A stretch of DNA of 64,000 bases, taken from positions 3,587,001 through 3,651,000 of the forward strand of contig NW_018344024.1 of the NCBI RefSeq assembly GCF_002099425.1, read 5' to 3'. Under the pieces are notes generated by a model that was not told the origin of the DNA, ran no database searches, and saw nothing but the letters and a program-made list of their open reading frames with translations. Both the position numbers and the translations under genes were made by a program. Shown in pieces: positions 33,984-45,490 of this stretch. This DNA is from Phascolarctos cinereus (Eukaryota > Chordata > Mammalia > Diprotodontia > Phascolarctidae). Position 1 is the first letter of the stretch. Each line of letters opens with the position of its first letter.

Positions 33984-36964
33984 AGTAAATAATGACAATA
34001 AAATGGCCTCCCAGCCAAGATCAGAGAAAGGGTGGCTTTCATCCAACTCCCAGTATTTATGAACTAAATCATCTGGGCTAGACTTTATGTGCCCTGGGAT
34101 GACTGCTCTCAGGATGACCTGAGGCCTTTTAAGCTGGGGAAACATAGTGGACAGAGGAGGAAGGAATCCATAAACCCTTTGCCATTTAGCCTAATTGATG
34201 AAGGATTCAAGGGATTTCTGACTGGCTAGACACTTAGAACTAAAGGGTCCCTAGCCCAAGTTCCATGAGTTTGAATGTATCAAGCAAATTTTGTATATAT
34301 GATTATGAATATATTCTCATTTATAACTTTGTATAAAAATCAGATTCTCTATTAAAAGAAAATAGCTTGACATATTTGTTTTTAAGCTACATTTCTTTAA
34401 TATACTCAGTGTACATTTTCCATCCTTTGAGTTTGATAAATATAATAACAACATATATTTTTATTGCAATTTAAAGTCACAAGCTTTATATAAGTTGTAG
34501 CTTTTTCTGTGTATCTGGTATTAAGGAAATTTTAAAATTCATTTTTCTTAATTTTTATCATTTGGGGATAACGGTCATTCTTCTTGCAACTTCTGTCTAA
34601 CTAAAGGACTGTCTTCTGTTACTATTAACCTTACTTGATCAAAAACTGATTCCTGTGATAATAATGTTAAGGGCAGACTGTTTGATGTTCTTTTGATAAA
34701 AACCAAAGGGATCCCAAAACTGATTTAGTCATTCCTTAGATCCCTTAGCTTACTGTGTAAGGAAGGATTTCCCTAATGCCAGTACTCTTGGCTATCTTGG
34801 TGACATGTAAATCTTCCCTCTCAATCAGCCTACCATGGACCCTCTAAATGTAGTTTAATCTGCAACCTAACTTAATTTACCTATAAAGTCTATTTAATTA
34901 GGTTTCTGTCTTTAAGACACATATGAAATTATAACTTTATTTAACTAAATTTGTTTAACTTTTTGACATTTGAAGGAAGTGTGGAATTGTGAATCTGACT
35001 TTCTTTAACTTTTATGGCCAAAGAGTATATACAAAATTGCAATATATAAAATAATTATTTCTTTGTCATTGTGACATTATTTTGTCTATAAAGGTCTTTG
35101 TTAGAATCCTAATTGAGGTTCAAGTTTACTTTTTTACCTGAGATCTAAATATATACTTACACATAATAACACTTAGTTTTTTACCACCATAATTTCTGTG
35201 TTGTGGGAGGTAAAGTTTGGCTACAATTACCTACCACATGAACTCGGAAAGGATATATTTCTTTCATATCTCTTTTGATGTCTTCAGGAATCCACCTTGC
35301 TTGAAACTTAACATCCCAACTTCCTGGGTACAGTCTCTAACCCATACTTTATGGTTGAAGGGGCTTGTGGGAAATAAACACAGAAGAAGCATCAAAAGTT
35401 AGAGAAGCAATAAGCCATAGCTAGTAAGAGAGAAGAGTAAAAGGTAATGGAAAGGAAACGGAATGTTTCTAGCCATAATAAGCAGCTGTAAAGAGGCTTG
35501 AGCCAGTGGGATGAAGAAAATATAGTAAAAGACTATAATACATGCGGAATCTGTTTTGCTTAATTAAACACAGGCTGAAAAGATAGATGATGACACACTC
35601 TTCCCTTCCTTTCATTCTTGCCAAGGGAAAGTCAAATGTACCCATAAGCTATATATTTTTCTACTTTCTCTCTCTGTACATACCAGACACCAACCCCAAT
35701 CCTTATTTGAAAAAGGTATTTGGGGTTTGAAAAGAATTGTTCCTTTCCTCACTTTTCCCTTTGATTTCTAAGCTTTTTAGCATGTGAAAAAATACTGTAT
35801 AACATAAAGCCTAGCTGTTTGTTGTATATTATTTACTATTCAGATGTAGAGATAAAAAGAGAGGGCAGATTTCCTCCAGAGAGAGACAATGAGATTTATT
35901 GAAATGAGCTACGCTGGAAGGTTTGTACCAACGGAGAGAAAGGGATGGATATCCTGTTTAGAGACACAAGAATATTTAGAGAGGATGATTATTTGTTCTG
36001 TGGAAGCTGATGACAGATGAACCCTTAAGGAAAAGAGCAGAGAGTAATATTAGACTTTGCTTGCATAAAGAAAGAGGGAGGAGAGGAAGGGAAGGTGGAA
36101 GGGGGAGAGAGAGAATCTTAGTAAGATTCATGAGACAAGCAAGACAGTATTCAAATTATGTAATCTGCTAATATTTGAAAACAGAATTCTCAAAGTGGAA
36201 TGTATGCTACATAGAATTCTGTTTCTCAGTACTTCCACTAATTTCTTTAAAAGTTTGAACTGATGTCTATAGGAACAGATGCTGTATTGAGTTATAAGTT
36301 GTTGTGCCTCTAAGAAACCAGAATTACACAGATACATAATAGGATTTTCATTTTCCAGATGATTAAGCCTGCCAGAGGCCATGAGACAAAACATTTTAAT
36401 ATTTTAAAATTCATACATAAGGAAGAAAGAAAAGGTTTAGAAAAATGAAAATGTAAGTGTTTAATTTGTAAGAAGCAAAGAATTAGTTCTTGTTAGAACT
36501 AATAATGCAAGAAATTAAGCTCTCCTAATTCCACAATCTTTATTTCCTGCAGCTTTAGGAAGCCCAGATTGCTGTGCTCTTGGAATGTCAGTAAATGAAC
36601 ATTTCTAGCTTATAACAAGCATCTGCAAATCATGGCAATATTACCAAATGATTAAAACTATTTCTTCTGTTTACAACTAGGGAAATTAAAGAGACTTTAA
36701 GAAGCTTTTACAATTGTATTTTTTATTTCTTTAAGTAATAGATGCCATTTTCAGGTTTGACTGTTGCAATGACCTGTAGTAAGATCTTCCAAAATATTTA
36801 AAACATTATTTTTAATTGCCCTTAAGTCTATAAAAATGTTTAGGGATTTTTATTCAATGACTAATTAATAGCTTATAGATGGTGTGCTATGTATAAATTG
36901 GCCCCATTGTCTCTTGCTTCTAAAGTTTATGTGGATACTGACTCATAATTGTATCATATATTTA
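33984..36964. other. Unannotated AT-rich interval (about 3 kb)
   Basis: No gene, RNA or repeat family recognised. A purine-rich stretch lies at about 36065-36115. Probably single-copy sequence. Confidence 0.45.
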
Positions 36965-37090
36965 TAATACATAATGACTCACAAGATCTAAGATATAGAA
37001 GGGACCTCTAAAGTGATATAGTTTATCACATACCTGAACAATAATTCCTTCCACAATGTCCCCAATAATCCTGCCTTTGATGATTGAAGA
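36965..37090 (-). repeat. CR1-like LINE 3' end fragment, minus strand
   Basis: 'AGAAGGGACCTCTAAAGTGA', 'ACATACCTGAACAATAATTC', 'CACAATGTCCCCAATAA' match the antisense of the CR1-type 3' region (GGGACCTCAGAGGTCATC, CCTGAACAAGAATCCCC, ACAACATCCCCGACAA). Confidence 0.5.
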
Positions 37091-37284
37091 AACAGTTACA
37101 GAGATTTAAAGATAGAGGGATATCAAGATTTAACAATTTATTGTGTGGCTAAAAGACAAAGAGCTTTTGAAAGTATGGAGGTCGACTTGGGATTATGGGA
37201 CAGAGGCAGTACTGGGAACTAGGTGGTTAAAAAGGAATAAAGAAGAGAAATTTATAGATAGAATAATATTTTGAGATAATTAAT
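37091..37284. other. Unannotated interval
   Basis: Nothing recognised. Confidence 0.4.
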
Positions 37285-37420
37285 AATGAATGAATGAAAA
37301 AGGTTTATTAAGTACCTGCAATATGTCTATGAATTGTGCTGGGTACAGGAAAAAAATTCCAAAGAGCAGCAGTACCTGAATTCAAGGTGCTCATGTTCTA
37401 ATATGCAGATAAGGCATGTA
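37285..37420 (-). repeat. L2 3' end fragment, minus strand
   Basis: 'TTTATTAAGTACCTGCAATA', 'AATTGTGCTGGGTACAGG' and 'AATTCAAGGTGCTCATGTTC' follow the antisense L2 end (TTTATTGAGCACCTACTATG, CTCAAGGAGCTCACATTC). Confidence 0.5.
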
Positions 37421-37927
37421 TAGGGCAGAAGTGGCCAGGGAGAATAGTTTTTGCCCTTAAAATCAAAGAGATTGTGAACAGTACCATCGGTAGAGCAAAT
37501 GGGTAGATGTCTAAGTAAGCTCTTAAACCCTACTAGATGGCTAGATAACATTGATATATAGGTTGTGACTCACTAGATGTAGTGAAGTAGGTGAATTTTT
37601 CCTCACCCATCTATCAAGACAGATCAGAGCTATGAAGAAGTTCCAAAGCTCAATAGATTACTGCAAAGGGGGTAGGGCATAGTCACCTGAGGTCCAATAT
37701 TGTAGGTTACAATTATAAATGGAAAACAGTAGAGCAAGTGAGGAAAGAATGGAAAAATTTGGTTATGCCCTAGTTTTCTGATGACTAGATGCGATATAAA
37801 GCATGGTCTGAGACTAACTAAAAGTTATTGATTCTCATAACCACCAGTATATGCCAACTTGGTATCTGGGTTCTAAGCATCTAGCTCTGTTCAATCAATT
37901 GGCAAATATTCATTAAATACTCACTAT
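37421..37927. other. Unannotated interval
   Basis: Nothing recognised. Confidence 0.4.
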
Positions 37928-37985
37928 GTCATCATCTTCATCATCATCATTATCATCTTCTCCTCCTCCTTCTCATCTTCTCACT
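37928..37985. repeat. (TCA)n/(TCC)n trinucleotide tract
   Basis: Imperfect TCATCA, TCTTCC and CTCCTC units. Confidence 0.9.
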
Positions 37986-38384
37986 CGTCCTTTATTGGTC
38001 TATGGTCAGGCCTCCAGTTTACCAATGACTTCATTCCCTGAACCATCTACTGTACTCATGCTGAGCTAAAGCAATATTTCTATAGGAGGCTTTGAAGAAG
38101 AGAAAGAGCAATGTATACACGTATACTTTTTAGTTTCATTTGCATTATTAATACTTTCTTAAATCTAGACAATCAAAAAGACAATAAATCAAGCCCAGAC
38201 TGACAGTTTGCCCATTTCTAAGGGGTGTAACCTTGTGCTGAAAATTGAACAATCTACCTTTCCAATCTTGTTAAAGCTTACACCAGACCACTCTTGTTTG
38301 AACTAAATTATGTCTTAGGTTCCCTCTAGAGAGGGCTAACTCAGTGATATATAACCTTGTATTATTTTGTTTTTGATATATTTT
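37986..38384. other. Unannotated interval
   Basis: Nothing recognised. Confidence 0.4.
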
Positions 38385-38475
38385 CTCTATCTCTTCCAAG
38401 AATCTGTAAGCTCCTTGACAGCAGGGACCATTGCTGTTTGCTTTGTTTTGTTTCATTTCCCAGAACCCAACATAA
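38385..38475 (+). repeat. L2 tail scrap
   Basis: 'CTGTAAGCTCCTTGACAGCA' then 'GGGACCATTGCTGTTTGC' and 'CCCAGAACCCAAC' match the sense L2 3' UTR (CTGTAAGCTCCTTGAGGGCAGGGAC). Confidence 0.55.
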
Positions 38476-38774
38476 TGACCTACTAATTCTCAATACTGGC
38501 TCTTAACAGTGGTCACTGTTACACTTTCCTTACTTTTAGAAAGGGAAATGAGTACTCAAAAGGTCCAACTATATGTTTTTAAATGACTTGAGCATTAAAA
38601 TGTCATTCTTGCTCTATTATTGTTGTTGTTATTTGTTTCTTTTGGTGGGGTAGAAGGAGCTCTGACAGGACTGGAGTCCTGTGATTTCATTGGTATAAGG
38701 AACTCTTGTTTAAGAATCATAGTCTACAAATGTACACTGGCATGTGTTCTGCCATGTATAGTCTTAGAGTGTTG
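38476..38774. other. Unannotated interval
   Basis: Nothing recognised. Confidence 0.4.
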
Positions 38775-38905
38775 CTGCTGTCACTGAGACATTAAATGAT
38801 TTCCACAGGTTTCTACAGACAGTAGATATCAGAGCCAAAACTTGAAACCAGGAGACCCTCACTCTGAGGTCCAACTCTCCATCTACTACGTCATGGTTGC
38901 TTCCC
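38775..38905 (+). repeat. MIR-type SINE fragment
   Basis: 'GATATCAGAGCCAAAACTTG', 'AAACCAGGAGACCCTCACTC' and 'GTCCAACTCTCCATCTACTA' match the MIR core end (GCAGAGCCGGGACTTGAACC, GGTCCAGCTCTCTTTCCACTA). Confidence 0.45.
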
Positions 38906-39760
38906 TAAGGCAGTATTTCTTGGAAAAACTGATACGCCCGTGTACATTTATTTATTTATTGGTCATTGTGTGAACCATGGTAATTTGGAACTATGTGGTA
39001 TGGTTGGAATGTCAGAGTTTCAGCAACAGCTGTTTAGAAAAATGTAGCCCTTAAATCAAGATGGCTAATTGAAACGATGGAGATTTGTTTTCAAGAACCA
39101 ATTCTCTGAAATCCCTGGCAGTGTATATTTTGAAGTTGTTGTTTTTTTCCATTCCTATTCTACCTATAACCAAACACAGTTGAGAAATTGTCTTTGTTTC
39201 ACTGTTTCCACTATTAGAATTCAGCTTTAAATGTCTAAAGATTGGAAGAAATAAGTTTATGTATGAGTTTTCATATTCTGGTTTGTGAAGAATGAAACCA
39301 CAAAAGACCAATCTGAGCTTCAAAGGCAATTCATACTCTCAGAATATTTTTATCCCATTTCAGAAGGTGAATACAAATGAAGTGGTAATAGGATCCTAAT
39401 TGTGATCGAAAGATCATGCACACATCTGCAGCCAGTGGAGAAGTGCGATGCTTTACAGTGATGCAACCACAGTAATTGGTTTGTTCTGCTCTGAGTTCAA
39501 TTTAAAATGGCAATTATTTTCTGAATGTGTGATTTAAATCTCTCAAGATATGTTATAGTAAAAGAAAAAAAATGCCTTGGAAAAATTTACCATGGCTGTC
39601 TTTTCATGGAGATATAGACCCATAAAATCCATTATGGAGAAGATAATTAGCCTCCATAGAAGAAAATTTAAACCTAGTATTATGGTTCCAGTTGAGAATA
39701 AATTTAAATTTTAAAAGTGTATTTTAATTTTGTATTTTTATTTCTTATTGTTGAGAAAAA
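38906..39760. other. Unannotated AT-rich interval
   Basis: The 92-codon minus frame at 39051-39329 matches nothing I know. Nothing else recognised. Confidence 0.4.
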
Positions 39761-40200
39761 GTGAGGGTGACATAGTAGATTGAGTGTTGGCCTTGGAATC
39801 AGTAAAAACCTGGGTTCAACTTCTGCCTCCGAACAATAATAACAATAATAGTTAGCATTTTATATAGTACATACTATGTGCCAGACACTGAACTAAGGAC
39901 CTTTTATGAATATTATCTTATTTGATTCTGACAGAGAGGTGCTATTATTATTCCCATTTTACAGATGAGGAAACTGAGGCAAATAGAAGTTAAATGACTT
40001 GCTCAGAGCTAGTATCTGTGGTAGAATTTGAATTCAGGTCTTCCTGGCTCCAGTGCTTCATCTTCTGAGTCAACTAGCTGCCTGATACGTATATTTCACA
40101 ATATATATATATTATCTCTCACACATACTAGCTAGTGACTCTGGAAATGTCACTTAACCTCTTAGTGACCCAGTTAATTTTCTAAGACTTTAAGTTACAG
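39761..40200 (+). mobile_element. MAR1-type CORE-SINE split by another SINE
   Basis: The head part is at 39761-39831 ('GACATAGTAGATTGAGTGTT', 'CTTGGAATCAGTAAAAACCT', 'TTCAACTTCTGCCTCCGA') and the remainder at about 40117-40200 ('ACACATACTAGCTAGTGACT', 'GTCACTTAACCTCTTAGTGA', 'CAGTTAATTTTCTAAGAC'). The order fits one SINE of the type seen whole at 41065-41260. 39835-40083 is a Ther-2/MIR3-type SINE sitting inside it. Confidence 0.65.
39835..40083 (+). mobile_element. Ther-2/MIR3-type SINE, nested
   Basis: 'ACTATGTGCCAGACACTGAA', 'CTTATTTGATTCTGACAG', 'CATTTTACAGATGAGGAAAC', 'AGAAGTTAAATGACTTGCTC' and 'TGAATTCAGGTCTTCCTGGC' are in the family order. Confidence 0.8.
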
Positions 40201-40403
40201 ATCTAAATCAGAAGAACAAGATACCACATGAGAAACAGAACTGCCCTTCTCCCCAAATTATTAAGAATAAGTTCTTGACATGAATTTCCAAATCAATGGC
40301 TAAACCCTCATTAGGGATAGTAAAGGTTGGATTTTGACCAAATATATAGATACCTGGGAATAAATATTTCCCTAGCCATTCATAGAATTTACAAAGCAGA
40401 CAT

Positions 40404-40670
40404 AATGTTAGCTAACAGTTAACATTTATACAGTGCTTACTATATGCCAGGCATTACATGTTAAGTGCTTTACAATTAGTTCATTTGGTCCTCACAACAA
40501 CCCTAGGAGGCGGATGCTATTATGATGCTCATTTTACACATGAGGAAACTGAGGCAAATCAAAGTTAAGTGATTTGCCCAAGGTCACACAGGTAGTTAAG
40601 TATCAGAGGACAGAGTTGAGTTCAGGTCTTCCTGACTTCATAACCAGTGCTCTATCTACTGTACCACCTG
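40404..40670 (+). mobile_element. Ther-2/MIR3-type SINE
   Basis: A near full-length copy: 'TACTATATGCCAGGCATTAC', 'TCATTTGGTCCTCACAACAA', 'CATTTTACACATGAGGAAAC', 'TTTGCCCAAGGTCACACAGG', 'CAGGTCTTCCTGACTTCATA' and 'CTCTATCTACTGTACCACCTG'-type end. Confidence 0.85.
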
Positions 40671-41064
40671 TTTAATGAATAGGGATACTTCCAAGTGTGG
40701 CCCAATCCTTTCCTATAGCTGAGAAACCTATCTGTCAGGCTGAGATATCTTAAGTGGATGTCTTCATGCAGGTTCCAAGATATATCTCATTACTCTTGGA
40801 CCTAGTATGATTCCTCCCAAATGGATTTAACTCCAAGAAGCTCAGCATTAAGTTCACAGTAGCCATAAGCACTGAAGAACAGAGAGTACTTAATTTAGTT
40901 TCTGCTTACCTGAAAACATTATTCCTATGAACAAAGTACTATGCTAATTTGTTTATGATGTGACCAACTTTAACAATTGTACTATAGGTCTCTGTCAATG
41001 ATTTTGAGACTAATTAGCATAAATATTAAATGAAATTCAAGAAACATTTAAGTAGCTCCTAATT
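40671..41064. other. Unannotated interval
   Basis: Nothing recognised. Confidence 0.4.
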
Positions 41065-41260
41065 GCAGACAACCAAGAGCATAGTGGATGGAGTCAGCCT
41101 TGGAGTCAGAAAGATCTGGGTTCAAGTTCTGCTTGTAACATATATTGGCTACATAACCATGGGCACAAGCTATTAAACCCTCAAGTGTCCCAGGCAATTT
41201 TCTAAGACCATAAGTTATAGTGTAGGTGCCTATAGCAATGAAATCACAGGTCCAAACCAA
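41065..41260 (+). mobile_element. MAR1-type CORE-SINE
   Basis: 'CATAGTGGATGGAGTCAGCC', 'TTGGAGTCAGAAAGATCTGG', 'CTATTAAACCCTCAAGTGTC', 'CAGGCAATTTTCTAAGACCA' and a tail with 'ATAGCAATGAAATCACAGG'. This 3' end differs from both the RTE-tailed and the A-tailed SINE types in the window. Confidence 0.7.
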
Positions 41261-41761
41261 AAAATCTGCCAAGCAATGTGTTAGGAACAAGGATAGGACA
41301 TATACAGGAGTAAGTATGATACAAGGTAGAATGTCATAGGATCAACAGTGAGATCTAGACAAAATGCTAAAAGAAAATTGAGGTACAGAGATCAGTTTCA
41401 CCAGTTTCACCTTATATAAGGTTTATATGAGTTAGACCTCGAAGGAAGAAAAGGATAGCAGCAGATGAAAATGTGGAGGGAGCATATTCTCAACTGGCTA
41501 TGCAACTGTAGGAGCTGGTAGGATATGATTGGGGAGTAGCTGGAGACACAGATTGTCAGGAACATATTTATTGGTTGAGATAGGGGTAGTGAAATAAAGG
41601 ATTCTAACAATGTATAGCAAATAGATTGAGGAATGCTTTAAATACTAGCTTAAATGTGTTTGCATCCTTAGCAAAGGACAGGCGGCACCTGGAGACTTTT
41701 GAATAAGGGAATGACATATTTAGATCTATGAATTAGGATGATTAGCTTTATAAATAAATAA
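41261..41761. other. Unannotated interval
   Basis: Possibly worn antisense L2 near 41400-41710 ('GGCACCTGGAGACTTTTGAA', 'GGGAATGACATATTTAG', compare the L2 blocks GGAGCCACTGGAGTTTATTGA and GGTGACATGGTCAG), but the match is weak. Confidence 0.35.
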
Positions 41762-42440
41762 TTCATAGAGTCAAAACATTTTCTAGTTGGAAGGGACCCC
41801 AAGGACAACAAAATTCAAACCCCACCCTGAAATCCTCACTACAAATATTCCATTTGTGGTGAGATCACCTCAGCTTGAAGATCTACAAAGAGCTCCTTCC
41901 ACTTTTAGAGAGTTCTGATTGTTAGCCACTGTTTCCTAACATCAAATCAAAATTTGCCTTTTTGCAACTCCCACCCATCATTTTCAATTCTGGTCTCTAG
42001 GGACTAACAAATAAATTCTGGTCTTCCACATGACAGTCTTTCAAATACCTGAACAGAAATCATTTTATCCATTCCCCATTCCCAACCGCAGTCTTCTCTT
42101 CTCCACGCTAAAACCCTCTAGTTTCAACTGATCCTTATATAGCTTTTACATGATACTTTTCTATGTCCTTGTTACTGTCTGCCAAATGTTCTTTAACTTT
42201 AAAATTTCATAATTAATCTGGCACTCACAACTAAGCACAACACTAGAGATGTGGTCGGACAAAGGACAGTGGCATTGTCACTTTTTTATTTTGGGAAATT
42301 ATAATTTTCTTAAATTAGCTCAAAATTACGTTGGTTTCTTTGGCTAGGAGAAAGAATTGAATGTGAGTGTATTTCAGATCATTAAATATTTGTGTTCCCT
42401 ATATCTTTAAGTAGTTTATGAATTGAATTTTTTTCAATGA
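41762..42440 (-). mobile_element. CR1-like LINE 3' region, minus strand
   Basis: The plus strand shows the antisense of a CR1-type end: 'TTCATAGAGTCAAAACATT', 'GTTGGAAGGGACCCCAAGG', 'AGCTCCTTCCACTTTTAGAG', 'TTTTTGCAACTCCCACCCAT', 'CACATGACAGTCTTTCAAAT', 'CTTCTCTTCTCCACGCTAAA' and 'AGATGTGGTCGGACAAAGGA'. CR1 3' ends carry ATTCTATG repeats, so the LINE reads leftward. Confidence 0.7.
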
Positions 42441-42447
42441 AGTACTT

Positions 42448-42867
42448 TCATATCTTACTGCCCTACCTTTCTAATCTCCTTAGACTTTACACCCCTTTTA
42501 CTCTGTGATCCAGTAACACTGTCTTCCATAATGTTCCTTGATCAACAAATTTCATCTTACCTGCAGGCATTTTCAATGGCTTTCCCCCATGTCTGGAATG
42601 CTCTGCCTTCTCCTCCAGGTTTCCCTGGCTTCCTTCAAGTCCCAGATAAAATTCTACCTGCTGCAAATATACTTTCCTGATACGTCAACTCTAATGCCTT
42701 TCTTTTGTTGGTTTCTTCCAACATATCTTGTAAATAGCTTGTATGTACATCATTATTTGCATGTTGTCTCTGCCATCAGACTCTGACTTCCTTCAGAGCA
42801 GTGACTTTCTTTTGCTATTCTTTGTAACCTCAGGCTTAGCACTACCTGTGGTACATAGTAGGAGCTT
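42448..42867 (+). mobile_element. L2 LINE 3' fragment, cut by a SINE
   Basis: 'CATGTCTGGAATGCTCTGCC', 'CTTCCTTCAAGTCCCAGATA', 'TGCATGTTGTCTCTGCCATC', 'TTCCTTCAGAGCAGTGACTT' and 'GTGGTACATAGTAGGAGCTT' are the L2 end. The sequence resumes for a few bases after the SINE at 43124. Confidence 0.8.
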
Positions 42868-43123
42868 TTTGTTGTTCAGTCATTTCAGTCATGTCTGACT
42901 CTTCGTAACTCCATTTGGGGTTTTCTTGGCAAAGATACTGAAACGGTTTGTCATTTCCTTCTCTAGTTCATTTTACAGATGAAAAATTGAGGCAAACAGG
43001 ATTAAATTACTTTTCCAGGGTTGCACAGCTAGTAAGTATCTAAGGCTGGATTTGAACTCTGGAAAATGAATCGTTCTGATTGACATCAGGCCCAGAGGTA
43101 ACCATGTACCACCGAGCTGCCCC
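42868..43123 (-). mobile_element. RTE-tailed CORE-SINE inserted in an L2, with target duplication
   Basis: Tail 'TTGTTGTTCAGTCATTTCAG' and 'CATTTGGGGTTTTCTTGGCA' lead to the head 'CACCGAGCTGCCCC'. It is flanked by TAGTAGGAGCTT (42856-42867) and TAGTAGGAACTT (43124-43135), an 11/12 target duplication in L2 tail sequence. It is a complete copy with both ends. Confidence 0.9.
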
Positions 43124-43135
43124 TAGTAGGAACTT

Positions 43136-43576
43136 ACAAAATGGTTAAGGAGTTACTTACTGAATAAGAAGCTCATGTAAATACAATCATGAAATAATAA
43201 TTACTCCAAAATTTTGAGATATCATCTAACTGATCAGGATTAAGATGTCATTTCAGTTTTCATAAAATGACTACCCCTGCTAAACTTTTTGACATGAAAT
43301 TTAGTAAATTGGTCTAAAATTTGAATTCCATGATACGCTTGACTTTTACCCTAGCTTAAATGTAGACAAAGAATTAGGCTCAGTTAATAAAAGGAAGGCA
43401 GTCCAGCAATAGTCATGCTAATGCAGTCGTTCCACATTACTGATATTCTGTCTGCTTCTAGATCCTTTACTACTTCACTCCATCATTTATCTCCTCTCTC
43501 CCTTATTTTTGTAAAGATCTCTCTTCTGAATGGTTCCTTCATCTCTTTTTAATGATTTCCTCAGGACTTCCCTATG
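43136..43576. other. Unannotated interval
   Basis: The second half (from 43440) is pyrimidine-rich. Nothing recognised. Confidence 0.4.
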
Positions 43577-44040
43577 CTGCCTTGAGGCATAGCACAATCA
43601 GTACAGCATTGGATCTGGACTCAGGAAGACCAAGTGTGAATTTGACCTAAAGCATTTACTAGCTGTTATTGAGTCATTTCAGTCATAACCAACTCTTCTT
43701 GAGCTTATTTGGGGCTTTCTTGGCAAACTGAGGTAAACAAGACTAAGTGACTTACCCAGGGTCACACAGCAGTAAGTGTCTGAGGCTGAATTTGAACTCA
43801 GGTCACTTAGGTCTTCCTGACTTCAAACCCAGCACTCTATCCACTATACCCCCTAGCTGCCCACTAACTGTTGTGACTCTAGGCAAATCACTTAACCTCT
43901 GTCTGCCTCTGTAAACTGGAAAATGGGAATAATAATAGCACCTATTTTCCAACATTATTGTGAGGATCAAATTAAATACTTATAAGTGCCTACAATAGCA
44001 CCTAGAACACGGTAAGACCTTAATACTTGTTTCCTTACTT
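43577..44040 (+). mobile_element. MIR-tailed CORE-SINE split by an RTE-tailed SINE
   Basis: First part 43577-43667 ('GGATCTGGACTCAGGAAGAC', 'CATTTACTAGCTGTT'), second part 43873-44040 ('AGGCAAATCACTTAACCTCT', 'AATGGGAATAATAATAGCAC', 'TTGTGAGGATCAAATTAAAT', 'GTAAGACCTTAATACTTGTT'). Removing 43668-43872 restores one continuous SINE. Confidence 0.8.
43668..43862 (-). mobile_element. RTE-tailed CORE-SINE nested in another SINE
   Basis: Minus-strand copy, from 'GAGTCATTTCAGTCATAACC' and 'TTTGGGGCTTTCTTGGCAAA' to 'CCAGCACTCTATCCACTATA' and 'CCCTAGCTGCC'. Target duplication ACTAGCTGTT (43658-43667) and ACTAACTGTT (43863-43872), 9/10. A middle part is missing compared with the full-length copies. 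Confidence 0.88.
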
Positions 44041-44139
44041 ATTTCCCTATCTGAAAACAAACAGCACTACACCAGACAAAGAAACAGACTTCCTCTTATC
44101 TTGCCATCTTCTCTCTTTTCTTTCCACTGCAACATTTTA
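44041..44139. other. Unannotated short interval
   Basis: May belong to the L2 that follows, but I cannot place it. Confidence 0.3.
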
Positions 44140-45490
44140 CAAAAGAATAGCTTGTCTTCCTCCCCATTCTTAAGAGGCATTGTACCCTTTCACCTTCCTT
44201 GGTTTCTATAAAAGTAAACCCTCCTAGCTTTCTTCATACTTCTCTGACAGTTCTAAACCTCCATCATTCACTCCTGTTTTTCCTTCCACATACTAAATGT
44301 AAAATTTTCTTAAGACTTCTCTTTTTGTCTCTTCCTTTGTAATATCATCCACTTACATAGCTCCCACAACCATCCCTATGTAGATGATTCCCAGCTCTCA
44401 CCCCCTTTCTCTTTTCTTTTCCTTGATGTATATATCATGTCTACCTGTACATGATTCTGGCATTTCAGACTTATGCTACCTAAAGTTGAAATCATTATTT
44501 CCCACCTCACAGCAGTTTCTTCCACCAAATTTCCAATTTCCATCAGCATCGTTGATCTTGAATGATGTAACCAGAGACCTCAAAATTACTCTTCCTCCTT
44601 CCTTACTCTTCCGTCACCACCAATCCATAAGATCCAATTAGTTGCCAAAAGCTGGGGATTCTACCTCCATAGAATGACTTTATTTTCTTACCATTAGTGT
44701 CACTAATTTTCTATTCTCATTGACACTACCCTGGTAGTCCTTTTTTGCCTATTACCTTCACCACTATAATTCCCTACTTTTGAGGACCCCCACTTCCACC
44801 AAGTGTCTACAAAAAAAAAAAATCCTACATGCCACTTCTGCCAAAGTAATGCTCCTAAAGCATAGCTCTGATTTTGTTACTTCCTTACTCAAAAATATCT
44901 AGTGACTCCTTGTTGTGAGCTATATTGTCTACTCTTTTCAAAGTAACATACAAGGAAGGCCTCTATTCAAAAAATTCCAATGGCTCCTTATTGCCTCCAA
45001 GATCAAATACGGACCTTCTGTTTAAAGTTCAAACCCCATCCTACTGCTGGTCCCTTGCTCCTTTTCCAGTCTTCTTACATCTTACTCCCCTCCAGGTACT
45101 CTGCAATCCAGTGACACTGGCCTTCTTTCTGTTCTTCACACACATCATTCCATATCCTGACTTTGAATTTTCACTGGCTGTCTTATGTACAGGGAATTCT
45201 CTCTGCTAATCTCTGCCTCATGGCTTCCTGAAAGTCACAACTAAAATCCTACTTTCTCCAAGAAACCTTTTGCCTATTACCCTTAATTCTAGGGCCTTCC
45301 TTCTATTGATTATTTCCAATTTGTATTAAATATATCTAATTAGTACATAGTTGTTTGGATTTTATCTCTGCTGTTAGACTGTGTACTCTTTGAGAGCAGG
45401 GACTATCTTTTGTCTTTCTTTGTATCCACAGTACTTAGCATAATACTTGCCACACAATAGGCACAATAAATATTTTTAATTTACTGATTT
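44140..45490 (+). mobile_element. L2 LINE, RT to 3' end, plus strand
   Basis: About 1.35 kb in family order: 'ACATAGCTCCCACAACCATC', 'TATGTAGATGATTCCCAGCT', then 'CAATGGCTCCTTATTGCCTC', 'CATCTTACTCCCCTCCAGGT', 'CAGTGACACTGGCCTTCTTT', 'CTTTGAGAGCAGGGACTATC' and 'CAGTACTTAGCATAATACTT'. It ends 'GGCACAATAAATATTTTTAA'. The coding part is broken by stops; the 85- and 94-codon frames inside are partial. Confidence 0.8.
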
